Positions 46,939 to 57,909 of a stretch of DNA of 64,000 bases are shown in pieces; the first letter of the stretch is position 1, and each line of letters opens with the position of its first letter. Made by a program: the position numbers and the translations under genes. The stretch comes from Mycobacterium sp. GTDB lineage: Bacteria; Actinomycetota; Actinomycetes; Mycobacteriales; Mycobacteriaceae. The notes under the pieces are model-generated. The model was given only the letters and a program-made list of their open reading frames with translations, did no database searches and was not told the DNA's origin. The DNA is taken from NCBI GenBank assembly GCA_016197405.1, contig JACPVR010000012.1, forward strand, positions 62,001 through 126,000, written 5' to 3'.

Positions 46939-47661
46939 ATGACCCTGACGAACGCTGCCGAAAAGGTCGCCGTCGTGACCGGAGGTGGTTCCGGTATCGG
47001 AAAAGCCATCGCCGAGCGCCTGAGCAAGGACGGCTACCGCGTCGCGGTATTCGACTTGAACCCGGGCGACGCCCCGAACGCCTACGCCGTCGACGTCACC
47101 GATCGCGCCCAGATCGACGCCGCGCTCACGGGCATCCACGAGCAGCTCGGTCCGGTTGCGATCCTGGTCAACGCGGCCGGGCTGGACGGTTTCAAGCCCT
47201 TCCTGAAGATCTCGTTCGAGGAATGGCAGAAGGTGGTCGAGGTCAACCTGCACGGCGTCTTCCACGTCATCCAGGCGGTCCTGCCCGACATGCTCGACGC
47301 CGGCTGGGGTCGCATCGTCAACATCTCGTCGTCGAGCACGCATTCGGGAACACCGTTCATGACGCACTATGTGTCGGCGAAATCCGGTGTCAACGGTCTG
47401 ACGAAGTCATTGGCCCTGGAGTTCGGGCCCAAGGGCATCACCGTCAACGCGGTGCCGCCGGGCTTCATCGACACCCCGATGCTGCGTAAGGCCGAGGCGG
47501 GCGGCAACCTCGGGGATATCGAGAAGACCATCGCGGCCACCCCGGTCCGGCGCATCGGCCGACCGGAGGATATCGCCGCGGCGTGCGCTTTCCTGGTCTC
47601 CGAGGAGGCCGGCTACATCACCGGGCAGATCCTCGGCGTCAACGGTGGCCGCAACACCTGA
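46939..47661 (+). CDS. Short-chain dehydrogenase/reductase
   Basis: A 240-residue SDR. The cofactor motif is VVTGGGSGIGKAIAE near residue 12, LVNAAGLDGF follows, and the catalytic set is in NISSSSTHSGTPFMTHYVSAKSG (read in parts), with Tyr and Lys four apart. The end GQILGVNGGRNT is typical. The ATG has AGAGGAAG upstream. It resembles 3-oxoacyl-ACP or hydroxyacyl-CoA reductases and lies 52 bases downstream of the TetR gene. Confidence 0.9.
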   Translation: MTLTNAAEKVAVVTGGGSGIGKAIAERLSKDGYRVAVFDLNPGDAPNAYAVDVTDRAQIDAALTGIHEQLGPVAILVNAAGLDGFKPFLKISFEEWQKVVEVNLHGVFHVIQAVLPDMLDAGWGRIVNISSSSTHSGTPFMTHYVSAKSGVNGLTKSLALEFGPKGITVNAVPPGFIDTPMLRKAEAGGNLGDIEKTIAATPVRRIGRPEDIAAACAFLVSEEAGYITGQILGVNGGRNT

Positions 47662-47668
47662 GACCGCG

Positions 47669-47956
47669 TCAGAAACCGCTGATGATGGCGACGTTGCAGT
47701 CCGCGGCGGCCTGGCGCAGTTTCGCCGCCGCCTGGTAGAGATCTGAGTTGTACCAGTCCCGGGCCGCGTCGACGGATTCGAACTCCATCAGGATGCTCTG
47801 CGGCCCGTGCCAGCTGCCCTCGAGAACCTCGGGGCTGGGGTCCATGGCCAGGATCTTGATGCCGTCGGTCATGGCCTTGGCGGCCTCGCCCATATAGGTG
47901 TTGAAACCTTCGGGGTCTTTGATGTCCTCGGTGACGACGATATAGCCCTTGGGCAT
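47669..47956 (-). CDS. DUF1330 domain protein
   Basis: A 95-residue small protein of the dimeric alpha/beta barrel type. Diagnostic features are MPKGYIVVTEDIKDPEGFN and SILMEFESVDAARDWYNSD. Proteins of this family have no defined role. It is convergent with the SDR gene and divergent from fadD, sharing the 226-base gap that contains a KstR box, so it may be part of the same regulon. Confidence 0.87.
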   Translation of the reverse strand: MPKGYIVVTEDIKDPEGFNTYMGEAAKAMTDGIKILAMDPSPEVLEGSWHGPQSILMEFESVDAARDWYNSDLYQAAAKLRQAAADCNVAIISGF

Positions 47957-48097
47957 TGGTCTCCTTCTGCAATATGGTCGACGGATGCTGCGAGAATTAC
48001 ACTCTCATATCGGTGATACGAGATTTCCAGACCGGGCCGCCGGCGTCAACGCCGGTATCCGCTCTTCCTGCCTGTCCCGGGCCGGGATGTACGAGAA

Positions 48098-48113
48098 CTA
48101 GAACAGGTTCTAG
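48098..48113. promoter_or_regulatory. KstR box upstream of fadD
   Basis: CTAGAACAGGTTCTAG is a perfect 7+2+7 palindrome. It contains TAGAACAGGTTCTA (48099-48112), which fits the KstR consensus TnnAACnnGTTnnA exactly. It lies 69 bases before fadD and 141 bases before the divergent DUF1330 gene. Confidence 0.75.
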
Positions 48114-48182
48114 ATTAGCGGGAGACGTCGCCGACGCGGAGCGGCCTGCAGTGCTTTCAGTGACGAAACCAGGAGATCGAAG

Positions 48183-49836
48183 ATGAGTGACACGGTGAGT
48201 TTCGACCTGTCGGCGGTATTCCAGGCGGTGGCCGATGCGATCCCCGACAACGAAGTGCTCGTCTGGCGGGATCGCCGCTTCACCTATGCGCAGCTCGCGG
48301 CCCGGGTCGACGGTGTCGCGAACTACCTCACCGCCGCCGGGCTGGGCTGCCACACCGAGCGTGACGCGCTGGCCGGCCACGAATCCGGCCAGGACCACAT
48401 CGGGCTGTATCTGCGCAACGGCAACGAGTACCTCGAGGCGATGATCGCGGGTTACCGCGCCCGGGTCGCCCCCTTCAACGTCAGCTACCGCTACGTCGAG
48501 GAAGAACTGATCTACCTGCTCAACGACTCCGGCGCGACGGCGCTGGTCTACAACGCCGAGTTCGCGCCGCGGGTGGCCGCGATCCGGGACCGGGTACCGC
48601 AGCTGCGGGTCCTCCTGCAGGTCGCCGACGAATCCGGCAACGCACTGCTGCCCGGCGCCGTCGACTACGAGTCGGTCGTGTCCACCGAGGCGCCCGCACA
48701 GCCCCGGCCGGCTCCCACCGGCGACGATCTCTACATCCTCTACACCGGTGGCACCACCGGCATGCCCAAGGGTGTGCTGTGGCGCCAGCACGACATCTTC
48801 ATCTCCGCGATGGGCGGCAAACCGTTCGGCACCGATACCGCGTTGACGTCCTACGAAGAGGTCGCCGAACGCGCGAAGGCCGCTGCCGGGGCCATGTCGA
48901 TCCTGATGCTGCCGCCGCTCATGCACGGCGCCGCGCAATGGGCCGCCTACAACATCATCACCATGGGTGGACGGATGATCATCCCCGATGACGTCGAGAG
49001 GCTGCGCGCCGATGAGGTCCTCAAGCTCGTCGAACGGGAGAAGGTCATCAGTGTCCCGGTGGTGGGTGACGCCATGGCCCGGCCGCTCGTCGACGAGATC
49101 GAGACCGGCAAATACGAACTGACGAGCCTCATCTCGGTCACCAACGGCGGCGCACCGATGTCACCGGCGGTACGCGCCCGGATCCGTGCGGCACTGCCCA
49201 ACGCGCTGCTGATCGACGCGGTGGGTTCGTCGGAAGCCGGTCAGCAGATGACCACGATGGCCACCGGTGACGGTGACCAGATCGCGGTTTTCACCCCGCA
49301 GTCCGATACCGCCGTCGTCGCGACCGACTACAGCCGCGTGCTGAGCCCCGGCGACGGGGACGGCTGGCTGGCCCGCCGAAACCTGATCCCGCTCGGCTAC
49401 CTCGGCGATGCGGCCAAGACCGCCAAGACCTTCCCCACCATCGACGGCATGCGCTGGTCGGTGCCCGGGGACAAGGCGCGCTATCTCGACGACGGCCGCA
49501 TCGAGCTGCTGGGCCGCGACTCGGTGACCATCAACTCCGGCGGCGAGAAGATCTTCGCCGAAGAGGTCGAGCGAGCCATCGCCGCACACCCGCACATCTA
49601 CGACGTCGTCGTGGTCGGGCGGCCTTCGGAACGGTGGGGCAGCGAGGTCGTCGCGGTCGTGCAACTGGCCGAAGGCAAGTCGGTCACCGACGACGAGCTG
49701 GTGGCGACCTGCAACCTGTCGATCGCCCGCTACAAGGTGCCCAAGGCATTCATCCGAACCGACAAGGTCATGCGGTCACCGGCCGGTAAAGCCGACTACC
49801 GCTGGGCCAAGGACATCGCCCTCACCTCCGCCGAAA

Positions 49837-49847
<11 letters not shown>
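48183..49847 (+). CDS. Acyl-CoA synthetase (FadD19/FadD3-like)
   Basis: A 554-residue ANL-superfamily enzyme that activates a carboxylic acid with ATP and CoA. Motifs are YTGGTTGMPKGVLWRQ (phosphate loop), SIGSSE-like DAVGSSEAGQQMTT, and the C-terminal RSPAGKADYRWAK with the catalytic Lys. The overall layout matches FadD19-type steroid side-chain synthetases (memory). A KstR box upstream supports a sterol or lipid catabolism role. A residue insertion near residue 55 (CHTERDALAGHESG) is unusual. The ATG has AGGAGA upstream. Confidence 0.88.
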
Positions 49848-50906
<1,059 letters not shown>

Positions 50907-50955
50907 GAACTACTCCCCTGGCCGATGCCGACGCCGGGAGTGTAGAAAGGCACTC

Positions 50956-52113
50956 ATGTTGAGAAACGTCTACGACGACGACCACGAGGCCTACCGGAAG
51001 ACGATCCGGGACTTCATCGAGTCCGAGGTCGTCCCGGTATATGACGATTGGTATGCCAGCGGCATCGTGCCGCGCGAATTCTATTACAAATTGGGTGAAC
51101 TCGGAGTCTTCGGAATCGAGGTGGCCGAGGAGTACGGCGGCGCGGGTATCGAGTCGTACAAGTTCCAGGCAATCCTGGCCGAGGAGACCAACCGCGCCGC
51201 GGTGTCGTTCGGCGCGGCCGGGGCGCACGTGACGCTGTGCCTGCCCTACCTGCAGGCCTACGCCACCGACGAGCAGAAGAAGCGTTGGCTTCCGGGCTTC
51301 GTCACCGGCGAGATCATGTTCGCCATCGCGATGACCGAGCCGGGCACCGGGTCGGATCTGGCCGGTATGCGCACCACCGCCAAGCTCACCGACGACGGTA
51401 AGCACTATGTGCTCAACGGCTCCAAGACCTTCATCACCGGCGGAGTCCAGGCCGACCGCATGATCGTGGCCGCCCGCACCGCGCCACCCCGTGACGACGA
51501 CCGCCGATACGGCCTTTCGCTGTTGATCGTCGACACGACACTGCCGGGCTACTCGGTGGGCCGCAAGCTCGACAAGCTCGGGCTGAAAGTCTCCGACACC
51601 GCCGAATTGAACTTCACCGACGTCATGGTGCCGGCCGAAGACCTTCTCGGGGAAGCACACCGGGGCTTTTCCTACCTGGGCAACAACCTGCCGCGCGAAC
51701 GCCTGGGCATCGCCGTCAACGCCTACGCCCAGGCCAAGGCCGCGGTGCGTTTCGCCAAGCAGTACACCCAGGACCGGACCGTCTTCAACCAGCCCGTCGC
51801 CAGCTTCCAGAACACCAAGTTCGAGCTCGCCGCGTGTCAGGCCGAGGTCGATGCCAGCGAGGCTTTCATCGACCGAGCTCTGGAGGCGATCGACGCCGAC
51901 GAGCTGACCGCCGCCGACGCCGCATCCGCCAAACTGTTCTGCACCGAGGTGGCATCACGTGTCATAGACCGATGCCTGCAACTGCACGGCGGCTACGGCT
52001 ACATCACCGAGTACCCCGTGGCACGCCTGTATGCCGACAGCCGCGTCAACCGAATCTATGGCGGCACCAGCGAAGTCATGAAGTTGATCATCGCCAAGAA
52101 CATGGGGTTGTGA
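50956..52113 (+). CDS. Acyl-CoA dehydrogenase (FadE)
   Basis: A 385-residue canonical acyl-CoA dehydrogenase. FAD and substrate motifs are AMTEPGTGSDLAGM and LNGSKTFITGG, and the C-terminal region reads LQLHGGYGYITEYPVARLYA and IYGGTSEVMKLIIAKNMG. The Gly-Gly-Thr-Ser-Glu segment marks the catalytic Glu region of the family. The gene follows fadD and the AKR and likely oxidises the CoA ester made by FadD or a related one. The palindrome-like GAGTG-CACTC lies just before the ATG. Confidence 0.92.
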   Translation: MLRNVYDDDHEAYRKTIRDFIESEVVPVYDDWYASGIVPREFYYKLGELGVFGIEVAEEYGGAGIESYKFQAILAEETNRAAVSFGAAGAHVTLCLPYLQAYATDEQKKRWLPGFVTGEIMFAIAMTEPGTGSDLAGMRTTAKLTDDGKHYVLNGSKTFITGGVQADRMIVAARTAPPRDDDRRYGLSLLIVDTTLPGYSVGRKLDKLGLKVSDTAELNFTDVMVPAEDLLGEAHRGFSYLGNNLPRERLGIAVNAYAQAKAAVRFAKQYTQDRTVFNQPVASFQNTKFELAACQAEVDASEAFIDRALEAIDADELTAADAASAKLFCTEVASRVIDRCLQLHGGYGYITEYPVARLYADSRVNRIYGGTSEVMKLIIAKNMGL

Positions 52114-52125
52114 CGCCGCGCGCGC

Positions 52126-53430
52126 TCAGATCGCTTCAGCCCGCACCCCGGTAGCCAAGGGGCGGCCCGCAGTCTCGCGCAGCGAGAGCACGGCGACAAG
52201 GGAGATCACCGCTGCGCCGCAGACATAGAAGGCGGGTGCCAGCACGTTGCCGGTATGCCCGGTGAGCCAGGTGACGACATACGGTGTGGTGCCGCCGAAG
52301 ACCGCGACGCACACGTTGTAGCCGACGGCGAACCCGCTGTAGCGCACCCGGGTGGTGAACAGCTCCACGCCTGCTGATACCGCGGCGCAGATGTAGACCG
52401 ACTCGATGGCGGCCAGTGCGCAGTGGGCGGCGATCGCTGCGGGCAACGAGCCCGAATTCAGCAGCAGGAAAAGGGGATAGCAGAACACCGCGAATCCCAC
52501 GGCACCCGCGACCAGCATCGGCCTTCGGCCGATGCGGTCCGACAACGCCGCCAGCGGCAGGATCAGCACCAGCGCAACCAGGCATGCCGCAGTGATCGAT
52601 ACGAACGCGTCGGTCTTGGAGAAGTGCAGCGTCTTGATGAAATACGTCGGCAGGAATGTGAACACCACGTAGTAGCCGATGTTGAAGACGACGAACAGGC
52701 CGATGACTTGCAGGATCTGGCGCCACGAGGTGCCAACCGCTTCGCGCAGTGGGGATTCGGCGACATTGTCGGTCTTGCTCAGTTCGGTGAACTCCGGCGT
52801 GTCGTCCAGCCGCAACCGGATGTAGAGACCCACCAGCCCCAACGGGCCGGCCACCAGGAACGGTATCCGCCAACCGTAGGAGTCCATGGCCGCCGCCGGC
52901 AGCGCCGCCTGCAGAACCGTCACCGTCACCGAGCCGAGCAGGAATCCGGCGACGCCCGACCACACCATGAACGTGATGGTGCGGCCACGGTCGCGGTCGC
53001 AGGCGTACTCGGCCAGGTAGACGGCACCGCCGCCGTATTCGCCGCCGGCCGAAAAGCCTTGCAGGCAGCGCAATATCAACAGCAGCAGCGGGGCAGCCAC
53101 GCCGATCGCGTGATAGGTCGGCAGCAGGCCGATGACCAGGGTGGCGGCCGACATCAACAGGATCACGATCGCCAGGACCCGTTGCCGCCCGAGACGATCG
53201 CCGAGCGGCCCGAACACGAAACCGCCGAGCGGACGCATGAAGAAGGCAGCGGCGAATATCGCGAAAGTGTTGAGCAGTGCGGCGGTGTCGTTGCCCGCCG
53301 GGAAGAAGTTGGCCGCGATGTAGGTCGCCAGGAATCCGTAGATCGCGAAGTCGAACCATTCGACGGCGTTACCGATGGACGCCCCGGTGACGACCCGGCG
53401 CAGCGTCGACGCGGCCACGTCGCCAGCCAT
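52126..53430 (-). CDS. MFS transporter, metabolite:H+ symporter (ProP-like) family
   Basis: A 434-residue transporter with 12 predicted helices. Diagnostic segments are [18 protein letters not shown] in helix 1, [18 protein letters not shown] in loop 2-3 and [20 protein letters not shown]. These match the MHS branch that includes ProP, KgtP and ShiA. The ATG at 53430 has GAGAGGCAGG upstream; a start at 53472 is in frame but not needed. It is convergent with FadE. The substrate could be a small acid or osmolyte. Confidence 0.88.
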   Translation of the reverse strand: MAGDVAASTLRRVVTGASIGNAVEWFDFAIYGFLATYIAANFFPAGNDTAALLNTFAIFAAAFFMRPLGGFVFGPLGDRLGRQRVLAIVILLMSAATLVIGLLPTYHAIGVAAPLLLLILRCLQGFSAGGEYGGGAVYLAEYACDRDRGRTITFMVWSGVAGFLLGSVTVTVLQAALPAAAMDSYGWRIPFLVAGPLGLVGLYIRLRLDDTPEFTELSKTDNVAESPLREAVGTSWRQILQVIGLFVVFNIGYYVVFTFLPTYFIKTLHFSKTDAFVSITAACLVALVLILPLAALSDRIGRRPMLVAGAVGFAVFCYPLFLLLNSGSLPAAIAAHCALAAIESVYICAAVSAGVELFTTRVRYSGFAVGYNVCVAVFGGTTPYVVTWLTGHTGNVLAPAFYVCGAAVISLVAVLSLRETAGRPLATGVRAEAI

Positions 53431-53555
53431 GAAAACCTGCCTCTCGTTGTCGAGAAGGAAGTTTACAAGCAACTGACTTAAATTCGCGGGCGTAATAGGA
53501 ATCGCGGTGAATGCAACCGGTGACGGCCCGGTCGCCGCACAGCACTATCGAAGCG

Positions 53556-55007
53556 GTGACCCGCGTTATTCGCTTCAACGCCTTCGACATGAACTGCGTC
53601 GCCCACCAGTCCCCCGGTCTCTGGAAGCATCCCGAGGACCAGTCCGCGCGCTACAAAGATCTCGAGTACTGGACCGAGCTGGCCAAACTGCTGGAGCGTG
53701 GCCGCTTCGACGGCCTGTTCATCGCCGACGTGCTGGGCACCTACGACATCTACGGCGCCAGCGACGAGGCCGCCATCCGTCAGGCCGCACAGATTCCGGT
53801 CAACGACCCGCTGCTGCTGGTATCGGCGATGGCGCTCGTCACCGAGCACCTCGGCTTCGGCATCACCACCGGCACCGGTTTCGAGCACCCCTATCCGTTC
53901 GCGCGGCGGTTGTCGACACTCGACCACCTGACCAAAGGCCGCATCGGGTGGAACGTGGTGACCGGCTATCTTCCTGCCGCCGCGCGCAATATGGGCCAGC
54001 TCGACCAGCCCGCACACGACGCCCGCTACGACCACGCCGACGAATATCTCGAGGTGCTCTACAAACTCTGGGAAGGCTCCTGGGAGGACGACGCCGTCGT
54101 CCGCGACAAAGAGCGCGGCATCTTCACCGACCCCGCCAAGGTCCACCACATCGGCCACGAGGGAACGCATTTCAGCGTCCCCGGGGTACACCTTTCCGAG
54201 CCTTCCCCACAGCGGACGCCAGTCATCTACCAGGCTGGCTCTTCACCGCGAGGTGTCCGGTTCGCCGCCGAGAACGCCGAGGCCATCTTCACCGCGGCGC
54301 CCACGAAGGCCATCCTCGCCGAGACGGTCACCACGATCCGTCGCGAGCTCGAGATCGCCGGGCGTGACCCCTACGCCGTCAAGATCTTCAACCTCTCGAC
54401 CGTCGTCACCGCCGCCACCGAGGAGGAGGCGCATGCCAAACACGCCGAGTACCTGTCGTTCGGCGACCCCGAGGGCGCGCTGACCTTCATGTCCGGCTGG
54501 ATGGGCGTCGACCTCGCCCGGTACGGGTTCGACGAGCCGGTCGGGAATGTCGACTCCAACGCGATCCTGTCCGCGGTGGCGGCTTTCCAGTCCGCCGACC
54601 CGGACGGCCGCGAGTGGCAGATCAAGGACATCGCCGAATGGGGAAAGATCGGCGGCCTCGGCCCACGCTTCGTGGGATCCGGTGCACAGGTGGCAGATTC
54701 ACTGCAGGAGTGGGTCGAAGAGACCGATGTCGACGGGTTCAACTTCGCCTACGCGATCACGCCCGGCTCATTCGCCGATATCGTCGATCATGTGATCCCC
54801 GAGCTGACGGCCCGCGGGGCCTACCAGTCGGAGTACGCGCCGGGCACCCTGCGCAACAAGCTTCTCGGCAACGGAGACCGGTTACCCGAGGAGCACCGCG
54901 GTGCGCAGTACCGGGTCGGTGGGCCTCGTTCCACGATCATCGAGCGTCCCTCGACGGTGCCGTCCTCGTCGGCATCGGTGGCCTCGCAACCGACGCGGGG
55001 CCGCTGA
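53556..55007 (+). CDS. NtaA/SnaA/DszA-type FMN-dependent monooxygenase 1
   Basis: A 483-residue two-component flavin monooxygenase of the luciferase-like nitrilotriacetate/dibenzothiophene-sulfone branch. Blocks are IRFNAFDMNCVAHQSPGLW, DGLFIADVLGTYDIY, ARRLSTLDHLTKGRIGWNVV and VIYQAGSSPRGVRFAAENAE. Such enzymes cut C-N or C-S bonds using FMNH2 supplied by a separate reductase, none of which is nearby. The GTG at 53556 matches the family start; a longer in-frame ATG at 53511 exists. It opens a set of sulfur-related genes. Confidence 0.88.
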   Translation: MTRVIRFNAFDMNCVAHQSPGLWKHPEDQSARYKDLEYWTELAKLLERGRFDGLFIADVLGTYDIYGASDEAAIRQAAQIPVNDPLLLVSAMALVTEHLGFGITTGTGFEHPYPFARRLSTLDHLTKGRIGWNVVTGYLPAAARNMGQLDQPAHDARYDHADEYLEVLYKLWEGSWEDDAVVRDKERGIFTDPAKVHHIGHEGTHFSVPGVHLSEPSPQRTPVIYQAGSSPRGVRFAAENAEAIFTAAPTKAILAETVTTIRRELEIAGRDPYAVKIFNLSTVVTAATEEEAHAKHAEYLSFGDPEGALTFMSGWMGVDLARYGFDEPVGNVDSNAILSAVAAFQSADPDGREWQIKDIAEWGKIGGLGPRFVGSGAQVADSLQEWVEETDVDGFNFAYAITPGSFADIVDHVIPELTARGAYQSEYAPGTLRNKLLGNGDRLPEEHRGAQYRVGGPRSTIIERPSTVPSSSASVASQPTRGR

Positions 55008-55028
55008 GCCCCGAGTAGGCTCGGCCCG

Positions 55029-55493
55029 GTGGATGGCCTCGTGCTGCGTCGTGCCGATACCGCCGATTCCGAAGCGGTGCAACGGCTGGTCAACGAGGCG
55101 TTCACCAAGTACCTGCGCCGCATGGACCGCCTGCCGGCGCCCATGACTGCCGACTACTCAGCGGTGCTGGCCGATTCACGTTCGTGGGCGGTGGAACGGG
55201 ACGGGACAATCGTCGCTGTCATCGTGACCGAAGTGCGCCCCGATCACCTCTACGTCGACACCATCGCGGTCTCCTCGGATGAGCAGGGCGCGGGGCACGG
55301 CCGTCGGCTACTCGCGCATGCCGAAGCCGACGCTCGCAGTCTAGGGCTACCCGAACTGCGGTTGTACACCAACGAGGTGATGACCGAAAACCTGGAGTTC
55401 TACCCCAGACTGGGCTTTCACGAGACGCACCGCGCCATCGATCGCGGCTATCACCGGGTGTATTTCACCAAGCCGGTATCCGCCGCCGATTGA
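55029..55493 (+). CDS. GNAT family N-acetyltransferase
   Basis: A 154-residue acyltransferase with the acetyl-CoA loop SSDEQGAGHGRRLLAHAEADA and downstream YTNEVMTENLEFYPRLGFHE. The GTG start is 21 bases after the monooxygenase stop. The substrate is unknown. Its close spacing with the oxidase suggests a shared transcript. Confidence 0.85.
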   Translation: MDGLVLRRADTADSEAVQRLVNEAFTKYLRRMDRLPAPMTADYSAVLADSRSWAVERDGTIVAVIVTEVRPDHLYVDTIAVSSDEQGAGHGRRLLAHAEADARSLGLPELRLYTNEVMTENLEFYPRLGFHETHRAIDRGYHRVYFTKPVSAAD

Positions 55494-55495
55494 AT

Positions 55496-55548
55496 GTTGC
55501 CTGATCGGCAACTCTGCTTGCCGCCGGCCCGATGGTGACGCCACCATC
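55496..55548. repeat. Two tandem inverted repeats before the methyltransferase gene
   Basis: GTTGCC-TGATC-GGCAAC (55496-55512) and GATGGTG-ACGC-CACCATC (55531-55548) are both perfect. The second ends five bases before the ATG at 55554, so it could hinder ribosome binding or be an operator. Confidence 0.5.
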
Positions 55549-55553
55549 GAAAG

Positions 55554-56240
55554 ATGTACCGTTCAGCCAACCCATTCGACGATGCGCAGCATGTCGCCAT
55601 GTATGCGAACAGGGCGGCGCAGATGGTGCCCACCTATCGGGACATCCACCGACTCGTCGGCGTGCTCCTCGACGAAGACGCGCCACCGGACGCGCGGATT
55701 CTGGTGCTCGGGGCGGGCGGCGGCTTGGAGACGAACGCGCTGGCGCAGACGCATCCCCGCTGGACCTTCGATGCCGTCGACCCGTCGGCGGCCATGCTGG
55801 ATCTGGCGGTGCAGACCCTCGGCGACAATGCCGTGCGGGTGCGCATGCACCACGGTTACATCGACGATGCCCCACCCGGACCGTTCAGTGCCGCGACGAG
55901 CCTGCTGACCCTGCATTTCCTCACTCACGACGAGCGGCGTCGGACGGTGACGCAGGTGCGCCGACGGCTGGCACCCGGGGCGCCGTTCGTCGTTGTGCAC
56001 CTGAGTATTCCGCAGCGAGACGATACCGAGCGGACGTTGTGGATCGACCGTCATATGGCCTATCTCCGCGCGGGAGGAATCGACACCGCCGGCCTGGCCA
56101 AGGCCCGAGCTGCGGTCGAATCCGAGGTCCCGGTCCTGTCTCCCGAGCAGGACCGCGCCATCCTGCAGGAGGCCGGCTTCACCGCGGTCACCGAGTTCTT
56201 CTCGGCGTTCTCGTTCCGCGGTTGGGTCTGCTACGCCTGA
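55554..56240 (+). CDS. Class I SAM-dependent methyltransferase
   Basis: A 228-residue methyltransferase. Motif I is ILVLGAGGGLETNALAQ, motif II has FDAVDPSAAMLDLA and post-I TSLLTLHFLTHDERR. Its substrate is not visible. It lies between the GNAT gene and convergent metQ-like gene, and its stop is three bases from that gene's end. Confidence 0.85.
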   Translation: MYRSANPFDDAQHVAMYANRAAQMVPTYRDIHRLVGVLLDEDAPPDARILVLGAGGGLETNALAQTHPRWTFDAVDPSAAMLDLAVQTLGDNAVRVRMHHGYIDDAPPGPFSAATSLLTLHFLTHDERRRTVTQVRRRLAPGAPFVVVHLSIPQRDDTERTLWIDRHMAYLRAGGIDTAGLAKARAAVESEVPVLSPEQDRAILQEAGFTAVTEFFSAFSFRGWVCYA

Positions 56241-56243
56241 GCA

Positions 56244-57155
56244 CTACCCCAACGGCAGCAGAATGTCCTTGACGCTGGGATCGGTCGCCAGGAACTCCTG
56301 GACGGCAGGATCTTTGAACGTCGCGACCAGGTTCTTGATGTTGTCGGTGTCGGCCCACTTGCTACCGATTGTCAACTGACCGGCGAACTCGTCGGGCGCC
56401 GGCGGAGCGAAGATCTGTTGGCTGATCGGAACTTTCGCGGCCAGGTAGTACTCGGTGTAGCCGACGGCGGCATCCAGATCCGGCAGGGAACGTGACTGTG
56501 CCGCGAAGTCCAGCAGCGTGAACTTCAGATGTTTCGGATTGGCGACGATGTCCTTCTGGGTTGCCTGCCATTTATCGGCCTGCGGGTTCAGCGTGATCAA
56601 CCCGGCCCGCTCAAGCAACCACAATCCCTGGGCTTCGTTGGCCGGGTCGGAGTACAACGAGATGTTGGCGCCGTCCGGGAACTGCGACGGATCGGTGTAC
56701 TTGTCCGACCAGATCCCGAAACCCCAACGGAACACCGGTGTTGCCGCGGTCTCGCGGAAATCGGGATTGGCCTCCAGTACCTGCCCGAGCCACAGCTTGT
56801 GCTGGTAGACGGTACCGGCGACCTCACCGTCGCTCACCGCGCGGTTGATGGTGTTGCTGTCCGCCAGGCCGCGGAACGCCACCTTGATACCATGTTTGGG
56901 CGCAACCTCTTTGGCGATGAAATCGATGAGCGCCTGCTCGGCGGCGTTGCCCTCGTTGGTGGCCACCACCAGTGTGGCACCGGGAATCTCGTTGGGCGAC
57001 TTGGTGTCGCCGAACAGCGCGTACCGCACCCCGACGACTGCGGCGATCACCACCACCAGGCCGACGGCGATCCATATCCAACGGGGGCGACGTTTGAGTT
57101 CGAACCCGTGTCCGTCGTCACGGAGCTCGGTGTCCTGGCTTGGTGTGGTGGTCAT
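56244..57155 (-). CDS. MetQ-like binding protein with N-terminal membrane anchor
   Basis: A 303-residue protein. After a charged cytoplasmic tail there is a helix WIWIAVGLVVVIAAVVGVRY at about residues 27-46, so it is anchored by a helix rather than a lipid. The external domain matches NlpA/MetQ methionine-binding proteins, with NSPNEIPGATLVVA-like PGATLVVATNEGNAA, LKFTLLDFAAQSRSLPDLDA and GYTEYYLAAK. It is the last gene of a metN-metI-metQ transcript. It has a paralogue at 59132. Confidence 0.86.
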   Translation of the reverse strand: MTTTPSQDTELRDDGHGFELKRRPRWIWIAVGLVVVIAAVVGVRYALFGDTKSPNEIPGATLVVATNEGNAAEQALIDFIAKEVAPKHGIKVAFRGLADSNTINRAVSDGEVAGTVYQHKLWLGQVLEANPDFRETAATPVFRWGFGIWSDKYTDPSQFPDGANISLYSDPANEAQGLWLLERAGLITLNPQADKWQATQKDIVANPKHLKFTLLDFAAQSRSLPDLDAAVGYTEYYLAAKVPISQQIFAPPAPDEFAGQLTIGSKWADTDNIKNLVATFKDPAVQEFLATDPSVKDILLPLG

Positions 57156-57168
57156 CGGACTCCTTCGG

Positions 57169-57909
57169 TCAGGCGGTGGTTGCCGGTGCGCGGCGGCGCG
57201 AAGCGCCAGGTGACCGCGATGAACTGTGAGGTGTGGTGAAACGGACCAGTGCGTCGCCGATCAGCTGTACCGCCGCGACCGTCACCACCAGGATGACGAT
57301 GGTAGCCAGCATGACGCCCTGGTCGAAGCGCTGGTATCCGTATGTGACGGCGACATAACCGATTCCGCCCGCGCCGATGGTTCCGGCGATCGCGGAGTAT
57401 TCGATCATCGCGATGACGTTGATCGTGAGGCCACCCAGGATCGATGGGACCGCCTCGTTGAGTTGCGCGGTGCGGATGACCTGCAACCGGGAACCACCGG
57501 ACGCCCGGGCCACCTGCACGACGGCGGGAGGCACCGAGCGCAGCGAGTTCTCCACGATCCTGGTGAAGAAGGCGATACCGGCGAGCGACATCGGTACCAC
57601 CGCGGCGGCGATACCGATATTGGTGCCGGTGATGAACCGGGTGAACGGCATGATGGCCGCCATCAGGATCAGGAACGGCAGCGAACGCCCGATGCTGACC
57701 AACCAGCTCAATGTGGTGTGCAGCGCGGGATTCTCGAACAGGCCACCGGGTGCGAGGTTGTGCACCAGTGCGCCCAAAGGGACCCCGACGAGCACCACGA
57801 TGGTCATCACGATCCCGACCATGATCAGGGTGTCCAGCAGCGCGGGCAGCAGCAATCCGGGTAGCTCGTCGACGGGCACCTTGGCATTGGCCAGCAGGGT
57901 TTCGGTCAT
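57169..57909 (-). CDS. MetI-type ABC permease
   Basis: A 246-residue permease with about five helices. The ATPase-contacting loop is ARASGGSRLQVIRTAQL and the C-terminal half contains YSAIAGTIGAGGIGYVAV, as in methionine MetI. It overlaps the metN stop by four bases (ATGA). With MetN and a MetQ-like protein it forms a D/L-methionine or organosulfur importer. Confidence 0.88.
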   Translation of the reverse strand: MTETLLANAKVPVDELPGLLLPALLDTLIMVGIVMTIVVLVGVPLGALVHNLAPGGLFENPALHTTLSWLVSIGRSLPFLILMAAIMPFTRFITGTNIGIAAAVVPMSLAGIAFFTRIVENSLRSVPPAVVQVARASGGSRLQVIRTAQLNEAVPSILGGLTINVIAMIEYSAIAGTIGAGGIGYVAVTYGYQRFDQGVMLATIVILVVTVAAVQLIGDALVRFTTPHSSSRSPGASRRRAPATTA

